Positions 25,176 through 33,971 of a stretch of 64,000 nucleotides of DNA are shown piece by piece. Every line of letters starts with the position of its first letter. The stretch's first letter is position 1. Under the pieces are notes generated by a model. The model did no database searches, was not told the DNA's origin, and was given only the letters and a program-made list of their open reading frames with translations. A program made the position numbers and the translations under genes. The DNA is from Paenibacillus tyrphae (GTDB lineage: Bacteria; Bacillota; Bacilli; Paenibacillales; NBRC-103111). The stretch covers positions 117,695 to 181,694 of the forward strand of contig NZ_JAMZAW010000017.1 of NCBI RefSeq assembly GCF_024158745.1, written 5' to 3'.

Positions 25176-25192
25176 ATACCCCCCTACCCTAT
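25176..25192. promoter_or_regulatory. CsoR-type operator upstream of csoR
   Basis: ATACCCCCCTACCCTAT lies 30 bp before csoR. It has the TA-flanked C/G tracts of CsoR boxes but is less symmetric than the copA site. Confidence 0.55.
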
Positions 25193-25195
25193 GTC

Positions 25196-25525
25196 AACGG
25201 GTGAATTGCATTTTTTTTCTAGCAGCCTTCCGGCTTTAGTTTTCCATTTCCTAGGCTATTCTAAACCAAGCCTGAGTGTCCGCTCCGACCCGCACCCTAC
25301 CTCGAACAAAGCTGCCTTTCCCTGCTTTAGGGACGATGCAGCCTTTTGTTCAAGGCAGTTATGAACAGTCCGACACTTGCTCAAAACCCGGCCGCGGCAC
25401 CCAGTCCGGCTGACTTTTTTGTCCGTTCGTAGTGACTCCCCCTATAGCGTGTGCTACAATACTTTTAAATCGTAACACGATGAAAAAAGACGATAAGATA
25501 ACTACGGATGTGGAGTTGAGAACAC
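25196..25525. other. Intergenic region with hairpin and promoter
   Basis: No gene seen in 330 bp between divergent csoR and the importer. GAACAAAGCTGC and GCAGCCTTTTGTTC form a stem at 25304-25351. TGCTACAAT at 25452-25460 is an extended -10 promoter for the rightward operon. Confidence 0.45.
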
Positions 25526-27136
25526 GTGAACAATCCTGCAATGCTCAAGGTGATCGTATGGGGACTTATCCTTGCCCTTATCTTAACCGGATGCACCCCC
25601 CCGACCGCTAAGAAGGAAGAACCCCCGGTGGCCGCGGCCAAAGACGAGCTGATCTTGGCCGTCGGCTCCGAGCCGGAAGCCGGCTTCGATCCGACAACCG
25701 GCTGGGGACGGTACGGCTCGCCGCTGTTTCAAAGCACGCTGCTGAAGCGGAATGCCGAAATGAAAATTGTAAACGATCTGGCCACCGGCTACGAAGTGAG
25801 CGGCGACGGGACGGTATGGACCGTCAAGCTGCGGAGCGACGCGAAGTTTTCCGACGGCAAGCCGGTGACGGCCGCCGACGTACAGTATACGTTCGAAACG
25901 GCGTCCAAAAACGGCTCCATTATCGATCTCACAAATATGAAAAGCGTCGAAACCGCGGACGGCGCCACGGTCAAGTTTACGCTCAAGGAGCCGCAATCGA
26001 CGTTCCTGACGCTGCTCGTGCAGACGGGCATCGTGCCGAAGCACGCCCACGGTCAAGACTACGCCCAGAAGCCGGTCGGGTCCGGGCCGTACAAGCTCGT
26101 GCAATGGGACCGGGGCCAGCAGGTCATCGTCGAAGCGAATCCGGATTATTACGGGCCGAAGCCTTTTTTCAAGAAGCTGACGTTTCTGTTTCTGAACGAG
26201 GATGCCGCTTATGCCGCCGCCAAGGCCGGAAAAGTGGACGCCGCTTACATTCCCGCCGCCTTCAGCAAGCAGCCGGTAGCCGGAATGCGGGTCGAAGCCG
26301 TACATACCGTGGATAACCGCGGCATCGTGTTTCCTTATATCCGTTCCGGGACGATTACGAAGGACGGCAATCCCATCGGCAACGATGTGACGGCGGATAT
26401 CGCAATCCGCAAAGCCGTCAACACGGCAATCGACCGCAAAGCGCTGGTCCAAGGCGTATTGGAAGGACACGGTACGCCGGCCTACACCATCAACGACCGG
26501 CTGCCCTGGTGGAATCCGCAGACGGTCACCCCCGACGCCGATGTCGAAGGCGCGAAGAAGCTGCTCGCGGATGCAGGCTGGAAAGACGCCGACGGCGACG
26601 GCATCTTGGAGAAGGGGGCGCTCAAAGCGCAATTCCCGCTCATCTACCCTTCGGGTGACGTGACGCGGCAATCGCTGGCGCTGGCCGTAGCCGACATGCT
26701 GAAGCCGGTCGGCATTCAAGTCAATGTCGATGGCAAGAGCTGGGACGACATCAAGAAGCTGATGCATTCCAGTGCCGTCATGATGGGCTGGGGCAGCAAC
26801 GATCCGCTCGAAATGTACAACGTGTACAGCAGCAAATACCGCGGCATCGAATATTACAATAACGGGTTTTACAGCAATCCGACGGTGGACGCCTGGATGG
26901 ACAAGGCGCTCCGGGCCACGAAGGAAGAGGACGCCTGGGAATTTTGGAAAAAAGCCCAATGGGACGGCACGACCGGCGTCAGCGCGCAGGGCGATGCGCC
27001 ATGGGCTTGGCTGGTCAACATCGACCATCTGTATTTGGTCAAGGACAAGCTGGATATCGGGAAGCAGCGCATTCATCCGCACGGCCACGGCTGGCCGGTT
27101 ACGGACAATATCGAAGAATGGAAATGGAACAACTAG
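25526..27136 (+). CDS. Nickel/metallophore-type (NikA/CntA) substrate-binding lipoprotein
   Basis: A 536-aa family-5 (DppA/NikA) solute-binding lipoprotein. Signal peptide ends in LILTGCTPP. The mature N-terminus has GSEPEAGFDPTTGWGRYGSPLFQSTLLKRN, characteristic of NikA/CntA-like binding proteins rather than dipeptide binders. Family motifs SDGKPVTAADVQYTFE and KPVGSGPYKLVQWDRG follow. It captures a nickel/cobalt chelate (histidine, staphylopine-like opine) or possibly a peptide. It starts at GTG 25526 (GGAG 10 nt upstream) and heads a five-gene importer operon. No opine metallophore biosynthesis genes (CntKLM-like) are in the window, so the chelator would be scavenged or made elsewhere. Confidence 0.8.
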   Translation: MNNPAMLKVIVWGLILALILTGCTPPTAKKEEPPVAAAKDELILAVGSEPEAGFDPTTGWGRYGSPLFQSTLLKRNAEMKIVNDLATGYEVSGDGTVWTVKLRSDAKFSDGKPVTAADVQYTFETASKNGSIIDLTNMKSVETADGATVKFTLKEPQSTFLTLLVQTGIVPKHAHGQDYAQKPVGSGPYKLVQWDRGQQVIVEANPDYYGPKPFFKKLTFLFLNEDAAYAAAKAGKVDAAYIPAAFSKQPVAGMRVEAVHTVDNRGIVFPYIRSGTITKDGNPIGNDVTADIAIRKAVNTAIDRKALVQGVLEGHGTPAYTINDRLPWWNPQTVTPDADVEGAKKLLADAGWKDADGDGILEKGALKAQFPLIYPSGDVTRQSLALAVADMLKPVGIQVNVDGKSWDDIKKLMHSSAVMMGWGSNDPLEMYNVYSSKYRGIEYYNNGFYSNPTVDAWMDKALRATKEEDAWEFWKKAQWDGTTGVSAQGDAPWAWLVNIDHLYLVKDKLDIGKQRIHPHGHGWPVTDNIEEWKWNN

Positions 27137-27158
27137 GTCCGGAAAATGAGGTTATGAG

Positions 27159-28148
27159 ATGATGCGCAGCTTGCTTACGTTTTTAGGCTTGAAAGCGGTC
27201 CGGCTGGCCACTTTGTTGGCGGCGATCAGCGCAATTTCCTTCGTGCTCGTCAGCGCCTCGCCCATCGACCCGATTCAAGCCTACGTCGGGGCCGACATGA
27301 TGCGGGTGAGCCCGGAGCAGCGGCAGCAGATCGCCGAGCATTGGGGACTCGACAAGCCGCCGGCCGAACGATTCGCGAATTGGGGGGCGGCCCTGCTGCA
27401 GGGCGACCTCGGCACCTCCATGATTTACCGCAGGCCGGTGGCGGAGGTGATCGGCGAGCGGTTTGCCGGCTCGCTGGCGCTGATGTGCGCCGCCTGGCTG
27501 CTGTCCGGCCTGCTCGGCTTTGCGGCAGGCAGTTTGGCCGCGATGAAGAAAGATACGTGGATCGACCGGCTGATCCAATGGTACTGCTATACGCTGGCCT
27601 CCACGCCCGCGTTCTGGATGGGCCTGCTGCTGCTTCTGCTGTTCGGGGTGTGGCTGGGCTGGTTTCCGGTCGCGTTGGGCGTCCCTGCCGGGGTGCTGGC
27701 GCAGGAGGTCACGTGGAGTGACCGGGTGCAGCATATGATCCTGCCCGCGTTGACCTTAAGTATCGTCGGCATCTCGAACATCGCGCTGCATACGAGACAA
27801 AAGCTGCTCGACGTGCTCGCCAGCGACTACGTGCTGTTCGCCCGGGCCCGCGGCGAGCGCGGCTTCCGGCTATTCCGGCGGCACGGCCTGCGGAACATCG
27901 CGCTGCCTGCCCTGTCCCTGCAGTTCACCGCGTTCAGCGAGCTGTTCGGCGGGGCGGTCTTGGCCGAGCAGGTATTTTCCTATCCCGGCCTCGGACAGGC
28001 CACCGTCGAAGCGGGGCTGCGGGGCGACGTTCCGCTGCTGCTCGGCATCGTGCTGTTCAGCGCCCTGTTCGTGTTCACTGGCAATCTGGTTGCGGATTTG
28101 CTTTACCGCTTGGTCGATCCGCGAATCCGGGAGGGACGGGCGCTATGA
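27159..28148 (+). CDS. ABC importer permease (NikB/CntB type)
   Basis: A 329-aa inner-membrane permease of the binding-protein-dependent type. About six spans; the cytoplasmic EAA loop is seen as FARARGERGFRLFRRHGLRNIALPALS (E-R-G...R...R-N...P). The N-terminal SASPIDPIQAYVGADMMRVSPEQRQQIAEHWGLDKPPAERFANW segment is typical of DppB/NikB. It follows the binding protein by 22 nt and overlaps the next permease start by 4 nt, so translation is coupled. Confidence 0.9.
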   Translation: MMRSLLTFLGLKAVRLATLLAAISAISFVLVSASPIDPIQAYVGADMMRVSPEQRQQIAEHWGLDKPPAERFANWGAALLQGDLGTSMIYRRPVAEVIGERFAGSLALMCAAWLLSGLLGFAAGSLAAMKKDTWIDRLIQWYCYTLASTPAFWMGLLLLLLFGVWLGWFPVALGVPAGVLAQEVTWSDRVQHMILPALTLSIVGISNIALHTRQKLLDVLASDYVLFARARGERGFRLFRRHGLRNIALPALSLQFTAFSELFGGAVLAEQVFSYPGLGQATVEAGLRGDVPLLLGIVLFSALFVFTGNLVADLLYRLVDPRIREGRAL

Positions 28149-29014
28149 ATAAGTTGCAGATGTCCAACGGTTCAACGCACTTTCGCCCCCGGGCGCGGCT
28201 CGGCCGGAGACATCGGGCGCTGATCGCGGCGATCGGCGCGGCCGTGCTGATTCTGGGAACCCTGCTCATCGGGCTGCTGCTCAACCCGGACAACCTGTCC
28301 ACCCGGCTGGAGTGGCGCAATCTTCCGCCGTCGCTGCAGCACCCGTTCGGCACCGACTGGCTCGGGCGGGATATGTTTACCCGCACCCTCAAAGGCCTTG
28401 CGCTGAGCGTTCAGGTCGGCTTGATCGCCGCCGCTTGCAGCGTGGTCATAGCGACGGCACTGGGGCTCATCGCCGCGACGATGGGCCGGACGGCCGACCG
28501 GATCGTCGCATGGCTGATCGACTTGTTTTTGAGCGTGCCGCATCTCGTCACGCTCATTCTGATCGCATTCGTCTTCGGCGGCGGCATGCGCGGCATCGTG
28601 ATCGGCGTCGCCCTGACGCATTGGCCGAGCTTGGCGCGGGTCATTCGCGCGGAGGTGCTGCAGCTGCGCAGCGCCGAATTCGTGCAAATTTCGCGGCGGC
28701 TCGGGCAGTCCCGCTGGCAAGTGGCGACGCGGCATATGCTGCCTCACCTGCTGCCGCAGCTGCTCGTTGGGCTGCTGCTGCTGTTCCCCCATGCGATCCT
28801 GCACGAAGCCGGCGTGACGTTTATCGGCCTGGGCTTGTCGCCACACCAGCCGGCGATCGGCATTATTTTGTCCGAGTCGATGCGGTATTTGTCGACCGGC
28901 ATGTGGTGGCTGGCCGTCTTCCCCGGCCTCTGCCTGCTGATCGTTGTCCGGGCGTTCGACCGGGCCGGGGAAAGTCTGCGTCTGCTGCTCGATCCGCGGA
29001 ATCCGCAGAGCTGA
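28145..29014 (+). CDS. ABC importer permease (NikC/CntC type)
   Basis: A 289-aa DppC/NikC-like permease. The signature PFGTDWLGRDMFTRTLKGLALSVQVGL opens the conserved core; EAA loop: QLRSAEFVQISRRLGQSRWQVATRHMLPHLLPQL. C-terminal LGLSPHQPAIGIILSESM is typical of the family. ATG overlaps the previous stop (ATGA). Forms the permease heterodimer with the preceding gene product. Confidence 0.9.
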   Translation: MNKLQMSNGSTHFRPRARLGRRHRALIAAIGAAVLILGTLLIGLLLNPDNLSTRLEWRNLPPSLQHPFGTDWLGRDMFTRTLKGLALSVQVGLIAAACSVVIATALGLIAATMGRTADRIVAWLIDLFLSVPHLVTLILIAFVFGGGMRGIVIGVALTHWPSLARVIRAEVLQLRSAEFVQISRRLGQSRWQVATRHMLPHLLPQLLVGLLLLFPHAILHEAGVTFIGLGLSPHQPAIGIILSESMRYLSTGMWWLAVFPGLCLLIVVRAFDRAGESLRLLLDPRNPQS

Positions 29015-29060
29015 AGCATCCGGCCCCGCAGCATGACACAAAGAGGAGGCTCGGCGCAAC

Positions 29061-30014
29061 GTGCCTGAATCTATGCCTGAACATATTCATGTCCCTGTAC
29101 TTGAAGTGAACGATTTGTCCGTCGCTTTCACGCGGTACGACCGCGGACTGCGCCAATCTACGGTGGAGGTCATCCACAGTCTGCACCTCACGGTCGGACG
29201 GGGCGAGCTGCTCGCGGTCGTCGGATCGAGCGGCTCCGGCAAAAGCCTGCTCGCCCACGCCATCCTCGGCATCCTGCCGGACAACGCAGCCGTCTCCGGG
29301 ACGCTGCGGTACGAAGGCGAGCCGCTGATCCCTGCCCGGCAGGAGGCGCTGCGCGGCAAGGAGATTGCGCTGGTGCCGCAATCGGTCAATTTCCTCGACC
29401 CGCTGATGCGGGTAGGCGACCAAGTGCGAAGCTCGGTCCGCAAGGGCGATGCCGACGCTGCGGTCCGGCGCATCTTTGACCGCTACCGTCTTGCCCCCGG
29501 GACCGAGCGGCAGTACCCGTTCCAGCTGTCGGGCGGCATGGCGCGGCGGGTGCTCGTCTCGACGGCGACAGTCGGCGGCCCGCGGCTCGTCATTGCCGAC
29601 GAGCCGACGCCCGGCCTTGATCCCGCGGCGGTGCGGGAAACGCTAAGCCGCTTCCGCGAGCTGGCGGACGAAGGCTGCGCCGTGCTGCTCATTACCCACG
29701 ACATCGAGTCGGTGCTCCCCTTTGCCGACAAGGTCGCCGTCTTTTATGCCGGGACGACGGTCGAAACGGCGCCCGCCGGCGACTTCTCCGGCGACGGGGC
29801 GCGGCTGCGCCACCCGTACAGCCGGGCGCTCTGGCAGGCGCTGCCGCAGAACGGCTTCACGCCGATTCCCGGCGTCCAGCCGCATCCGTCCGCGCTGCCG
29901 CCTGGCTGCTTGTTCGCGCCGCGCTGCGCGGCGGCCGGCCCGGATTGCAGCCGCGAACGGCCGGCGATGCGGGAGCTGCGCGGCGGGACGGTGAGGTGCA
30001 TCCATGCGACTTGA
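29061..30014 (+). CDS. ABC importer ATPase (NikD/CntD type)
   Basis: A 317-aa ATPase. Walker A GSSGSGKSLLAHAI, Q-loop LVPQSVNFLDP, signature LSGGMARRVLVS, Walker B RLVIADEPTPGLDP, H-loop LLITHD. The C-terminal oligopeptide/dipeptide extension ends in the Cys-rich PPGCLFAPRCAAAGPDCSRERP, which in related transporters can bind a 4Fe-4S cluster. GTG start with GGAGG 11 nt upstream. It overlaps the second ATPase gene by 11 nt. Confidence 0.9.
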   Translation: MPESMPEHIHVPVLEVNDLSVAFTRYDRGLRQSTVEVIHSLHLTVGRGELLAVVGSSGSGKSLLAHAILGILPDNAAVSGTLRYEGEPLIPARQEALRGKEIALVPQSVNFLDPLMRVGDQVRSSVRKGDADAAVRRIFDRYRLAPGTERQYPFQLSGGMARRVLVSTATVGGPRLVIADEPTPGLDPAAVRETLSRFRELADEGCAVLLITHDIESVLPFADKVAVFYAGTTVETAPAGDFSGDGARLRHPYSRALWQALPQNGFTPIPGVQPHPSALPPGCLFAPRCAAAGPDCSRERPAMRELRGGTVRCIHAT

Positions 30015-30618
30015 AGCGCGAGGTCTCGGATACCGGCGCGGCCGGGACGCCTGGCTATTCCGGGGTGTCGACCTGACGCTAACGCCGGGGGAATTGACCG
30101 GCCTCGTCGGTCCGAGCGGCTGCGGCAAGACGACGCTCGGCCGGCTGCTTGCCGGGTATGAGGAGCCGCCGGAAGGGCGCATTACTTTAGGCGGCGAGCC
30201 CCTCCCACACAGCGGCTATCACCCGGTGCAGCTCGTCTTCCAGCACCCGGAGAAGGCGGTGAATCCGAAGTGGCCGATGCACCGCGTCCTGCGCGAAGGC
30301 GGAGAGCCTGATCCGGCGCTGCTGGAGGCGCTGGGCATCGAGCAGGAATGGCTCCGCCGGCGGCCTAGCGAATTGTCCGGCGGCGAGCTGCAGCGCTTCT
30401 GCGTCGCGCGGGCGCTGGGGCCGCAAACGCGGTTTCTCATCGCGGACGAAATGACGACGATGCTCGACGCGATCACGCAGGCGCAAATATGGCAGGCCGT
30501 GCTCTCGATCGCCCGGCAGCGGCAGCTCGGCGTGCTCGTCGTCAGCCACGAGCCGGGCTTGATCCGGCATCTCTGCACTGATGTCGTGAACTGGAACGAG
30601 ATTACTGGCGCGGACTGA
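30004..30618 (+). CDS. ABC importer ATPase (NikE/CntF type), short form
   Basis: A 204-aa ATPase. Walker A GPSGCGKTTLGRLL, Q-loop LVFQHPEKAVNP, signature LSGGELQRFCVA, Walker B RFLIADEMTTMLD (Met-Thr replaces the usual Pro-Thr-Ser), H-loop VVSHE. It stops right after the nucleotide-binding domain and lacks the C-terminal oligopeptide extension present in its partner, which is common in CntF/NikE-like subunits. Last gene of the importer operon. Confidence 0.88.
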   Translation: MRLEARGLGYRRGRDAWLFRGVDLTLTPGELTGLVGPSGCGKTTLGRLLAGYEEPPEGRITLGGEPLPHSGYHPVQLVFQHPEKAVNPKWPMHRVLREGGEPDPALLEALGIEQEWLRRRPSELSGGELQRFCVARALGPQTRFLIADEMTTMLDAITQAQIWQAVLSIARQRQLGVLVVSHEPGLIRHLCTDVVNWNEITGAD

Positions 30619-30668
30619 ACTTCGGATGGTCCAATGCGCTGTGGCGGCGCCCCCGTCCGAAGAGACGA

Positions 30669-30698
30669 TTGACAGCCGAAAACGACCCGTGCTATAGT
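30669..30698 (+). promoter_or_regulatory. SigA promoter of the T-box transcript
   Basis: TTGACA, 18-bp spacer, TATAGT preceded by GC. Transcription should begin near 30706. Confidence 0.75.
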
Positions 30699-30705
30699 AC
30701 TGTTA

Positions 30706-30961
30706 ATTTATTTTTCGTGAAAGACAACGATGGGGAAAGTAAGCACGGCGTATTTCCAAGCGACCCGGGGAAGGTGCGAGCCCGGGAAAGAAGCCCTGCC
30801 GAAAGCCACCCTGGAGTCGCCCTCTGAAGCTTGCAGCCGTAGGAGTTGGCCGGTGTTCCGCCGTTATAGGACCGAGTGGACTTCGTATGTAGTGGAGTCA
30901 ACGAGGGTGGTACCGCGTGAGCAACAGCTCTCGTCCCTTTTTTGGGGACGGGGGCTTTTTT
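30706..30961 (+). ncRNA. T-box riboswitch leader
   Basis: The T-box sequence AGGGTGGTACCGCG (30904-30917) is perfect. It is followed by the terminator stem CTCGTCCC/GGGGACGGGGGC and a T-run. The upstream half folds as stem I: GGGGAAAGTA (5' side of the specifier loop), apical CCCGGGG-AAGGTGCGAG-CCCGGG, then GAAAGCCACCCTGGAG on the 3' side. Reading the codon before the conserved ACC gives GCC at 30805-30807 (Ala). The specifier call is my alignment by eye and could shift by one or two nucleotides. Uncharged tRNA binding would favour the antiterminator and switch on the aminotransferase. Confidence 0.93.
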
Positions 30962-31007
30962 ATTTGCAAATTTGCACGAACAAATCCATGAAAAGCTGGT
31001 GAATATT

Positions 31008-32180
31008 ATGACTTTGAATTGGTCCGAACGCCTCTCCCCCGTCATCCGGGATATGCCGCCGTCCGGCATCCGGCGGTTTTTCGATCTCGCGTCGGAAATG
31101 ACCGGCATTATTTCGCTCGGCGTCGGGGAGCCCGACTTTGTGACGCCTTGGGCGATCCGGGAAACGGGGATTCAGTCTCTAAGGCAAGGATACACGATGT
31201 ATACGTCCAACGCGGGCTTGCTGGAGCTGCGGGAGGAAATTGCCGCTCACCTGCACGGGTTTTACGACGTGCATTACGAGCCTCGCAGCGAGGTGCTGGT
31301 TACGGTCGGGGTCAGTGAAGCGGTCGATCTGGCTTTGCGTGCAATCGTCCATACCGGGGACGAGGTACTGATCGCCGAGCCGTGCTACGTCTCGTACGCG
31401 CCATGTGTCACGATGGCTGGCGGCGTGCCGGTTCCGCTGAACACGACGGCGGACAACGATTTCCGGCTGACCGCCGCGCAGGTGGAGGCCGCGATCACGC
31501 CGCGGACCAAAGCGCTGCTGTTCAACTATCCGAACAATCCGACCGGCGCGACGATGCCCCGGGAGGATCTGCTCGAAATCGCCAAAGTCGTGGAAAAGCA
31601 TAACTTGATCGTCATTTCCGACGAGGTGTACGACAAGCTGACTTACGAGGGCGAGCATACGTGCTTTGCGTCGCTGCCGGGGATGCGGGACCGGACGATT
31701 TTGCTGAACGGCTTCTCCAAAGCGTACGCCATGACCGGATGGCGGCTCGGGTACGCTTGCGGACATTCCGAAGTCATCGCCGCGATGACCAAAATCCATC
31801 AATACACGATGATCTGCGCACCGATTACGGTGCAAAAAGCGGCTATCGAAGCGCTCCGGAACGGCACGGAGGAAATGAAGGAGATGGTCAGCTCGTACAA
31901 TCAGCGGCGGCGGCTCGTGCTGAAAGGCTTCAAAGAGATCGGCCTGCCCTGCTTCGAGCCCCGGGGAGCCTTCTACGCCTTCCCGTCGATCCGGCACACA
32001 GGCCTTTCCTCCGAGACGTTCGCCTGGCGGCTGCTGGAGGAGACAAAGGTTGCGGTCGTGCCCGGCAACGCTCTCGGCTCCGCCGGGGAAGGCCATATCC
32101 GCTGCTCCTATGCGTCTTCGGTGGAAAATTTGACCGAGGCGATCGAGCGGATGGGCCGCTTCCTGAAGCAGTTCGAGTGA
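31008..32180 (+). CDS. Class I/II PLP-dependent aminotransferase (possibly alanine-linked)
   Basis: A 390-aa fold-type I aminotransferase. PLP Lys lies in LNGFSKAYAMTGWRLGYAC; NYPNNPTGATM carries the cofactor Asn; VISDEVYDKLTYEG carries Asp and Tyr; the C-terminal Arg is in GHIRCSYASS. It resembles the AspB/PatA/AlaT branch of Bacillota. Start ATG 31008 lies after the T-box terminator with only a modest GGTG ribosome-binding site. Control by a T-box means expression responds to one uncharged tRNA; if the specifier is GCC, alanine synthesis from pyruvate is the likely role. Specificity for aspartate or aromatic substrates cannot be excluded from sequence. Confidence 0.88.
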   Translation: MTLNWSERLSPVIRDMPPSGIRRFFDLASEMTGIISLGVGEPDFVTPWAIRETGIQSLRQGYTMYTSNAGLLELREEIAAHLHGFYDVHYEPRSEVLVTVGVSEAVDLALRAIVHTGDEVLIAEPCYVSYAPCVTMAGGVPVPLNTTADNDFRLTAAQVEAAITPRTKALLFNYPNNPTGATMPREDLLEIAKVVEKHNLIVISDEVYDKLTYEGEHTCFASLPGMRDRTILLNGFSKAYAMTGWRLGYACGHSEVIAAMTKIHQYTMICAPITVQKAAIEALRNGTEEMKEMVSSYNQRRRLVLKGFKEIGLPCFEPRGAFYAFPSIRHTGLSSETFAWRLLEETKVAVVPGNALGSAGEGHIRCSYASSVENLTEAIERMGRFLKQFE

Positions 32181-32189
32181 AACCGGTTA

Positions 32190-32897
32190 TCAGGACGTTG
32201 TCTCAGTTGGAGAAGCGGTCTCCCCGGCCGGACCAAACGCTCCGTCCACGGCGTCCCATTCATTATAAAACTGCTCCAAATACCGCTCCATAAAGCGGTG
32301 ACGCTCCTCCGCCAAGGCGCGGGCGGCATCTGTATTCATCAAATCCTTGAGCTTCAGCAGCTTCTCGTAAAAGTGGTTGATCGCCGTTCCCGGATGGCTG
32401 CGGTATTCCTCCGGCGTCATGTTCTCCCGAACCGGCAGCTCCGGATCGTGCATCGGCCGGCCTTTCCAGCCTCCATAAGCGAACACCCGGGCGATTCCGA
32501 TCGCGCCGATCGCATCGAGACGGTCCGCGTCCTGCACGATCCGGCCTTCGGCGGTGCGCATCGGCTGGCCGCGTCCTCCTCCAAAGGACATCGTCGAAAT
32601 AATGTCCATGACATGAGCACGATCCGCTTCGTCCGTTCCCGCTTCGGCGAGCCAGTTCTCCACCTTTTGCAGGCCGGCTTCCTTGCTCGGGTTCAGCTTT
32701 TCATCGGCTACGTCGTGCAGCAGGGCCGCCAGCTCGCAGATGAACGTGTCCGCCCGCTCGACTGCCGCCAGCCGCTTGGCCGTGCGGGTCACTCGGACAA
32801 TATGCCACCAATCGTGGCCGCTGCTGTCTCGTTCCAATTCGGCTCTCGCATAAGCAGCAGCCTGCTCTAGCAGCTTTTCTCGTTTGATCGGGTCCAT
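32190..32897 (-). CDS. HD-domain phosphohydrolase (YedJ-like)
   Basis: A 235-aa soluble HD hydrolase. Metal ligands: His in GHDWWHIVRV, HD in AALLHDVADEK, and Asp in IVQDADRLDAIGAIGIARVF, the order typical of YedJ/YpgQ-type nucleotide or phosphate-ester hydrolases. Natural substrate unknown. It converges with the aminotransferase gene with a 9-nt gap and no obvious terminator between. Confidence 0.85.
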   Translation of the reverse strand: MDPIKREKLLEQAAAYARAELERDSSGHDWWHIVRVTRTAKRLAAVERADTFICELAALLHDVADEKLNPSKEAGLQKVENWLAEAGTDEADRAHVMDIISTMSFGGGRGQPMRTAEGRIVQDADRLDAIGAIGIARVFAYGGWKGRPMHDPELPVRENMTPEEYRSHPGTAINHFYEKLLKLKDLMNTDAARALAEERHRFMERYLEQFYNEWDAVDGAFGPAGETASPTETTS

Positions 32898-33051
32898 AAG
32901 CTAGTCATCCTCTCCCAGTTCTGTATCGTCTCGCTATTGTACTACGCCTCGGAGCGGCGCGCAAAGAAGGCCGCAAGCGCATGGATTGCAGCCGGGTGAG
33001 AAATCAATGAATAATAGCGGAGAATGATAAGAGGTTACTTGCCATATCGCT

Positions 33052-33913
33052 TCAGATATTCAGGATAAGCGCGAAGATGTATTCTTTTGCCCGCTGCTGT
33101 GTCCGTTGCTTCACCTCAGGCACATTCTCCGCTTCAATGTAATCCGCAAGAACATCGATCACGTCGTCAAGCAGCTTCGTCCTAAAATAAATCTCCATCC
33201 GTTCGAATCGTTCGCTGCCTTCCAAATCCATGAGCCGCTCTTCCCAATACGGCCAATCTTTGGATCCATATAGCGGCCAAAGGAATACGGAATAATCCAT
33301 GGCGGCATCTCCATGCACCGCTAAATCATCCCAGTCTATCATCCAAAAACCGCCGTTTTCTTCCACCAGCACGTTGTGCCAGTTGATATCGTTATGTACG
33401 GTATCGTTCGCTTTCTTTTGAAAAATCTTCCTCAAATCGCGTAATGTACTCCTCGGCAAACGCCTCCGAATATGAGCGAGCTTTAGCCTCGGCTCCTTTT
33501 TTGAGCTCTTGATCCGAATGCAGCCGGTTTAATGCTTTAAGGACTTTTTCAATGACGGCTTTTGGGGTGGAACAAGAACTTAGCGGGGTTCCTTGAATAT
33601 AATCAAACACTAAACCGTACGAATAACCGGGAACGATTTCTTGAGTCACCTCTTCGATCAACCGCGGCGCGTGATAATGGTCGGTCAAATGCCCGCTTAG
33701 CATGGCCCACTGTTTTAAACGAGGGACTCTTTGGTCTTGCACGAGCTTTATATGCCGAACCGTTTCGCCATCGGATAAGCGGTAGGACTGGTTGACAAAT
33801 CCTCCCGGATTCCAAATATACTTCGCTTCGATCTTCGAGCCTTTGAACCCTAACGAACGGGCGCTTGCTTTTGCCCACTCCTGCACTTGTTTTTCGGCGG
33901 GCTGCACATCCAT
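33052..33913 (-). pseudogene. APH-family phosphotransferase split by a frameshift
   Basis: Two overlapping frames make one APH/choline-kinase-like protein. The first frame (from 33913) gives NPGGFVNQSYRLSDGE (nucleotide loop) through AEEYITRFEEDF. The second (to 33052) resumes QKKANDTVHNDINWHNVLVEENGGFWMIDWDDLAVHGDAAMDY with the Brenner motif HND-x4-N and the DWDD metal motif. The switch occurs in a run of five Ts near 33414-33420 (leftward strand); removing one T restores one frame of about 286 codons. Either a recent inactivating insertion or a homopolymer sequencing error. Catalytic residues are intact in the second part. Confidence 0.85.
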
Positions 33914-33971
33914 TCTCGATCCCCTTTCCTAAGGTTGCATGCCTCCCCTGTGTGGATCATCGAGCCGATGC

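Noticed and set aside
25304..25351. The hairpin between csoR and the importer as a terminator
   Set aside because: No gene ends there (both neighbours start away from it) and it lacks a clear T run; it is noted only as a structured intergenic sequence.
33392..33459. Programmed ribosomal frameshift in the split APH-like gene
   Set aside because: The T run lacks a typical slippery heptamer with a downstream stimulator, and the family has no known frameshifting; mutation or sequencing error is simpler.
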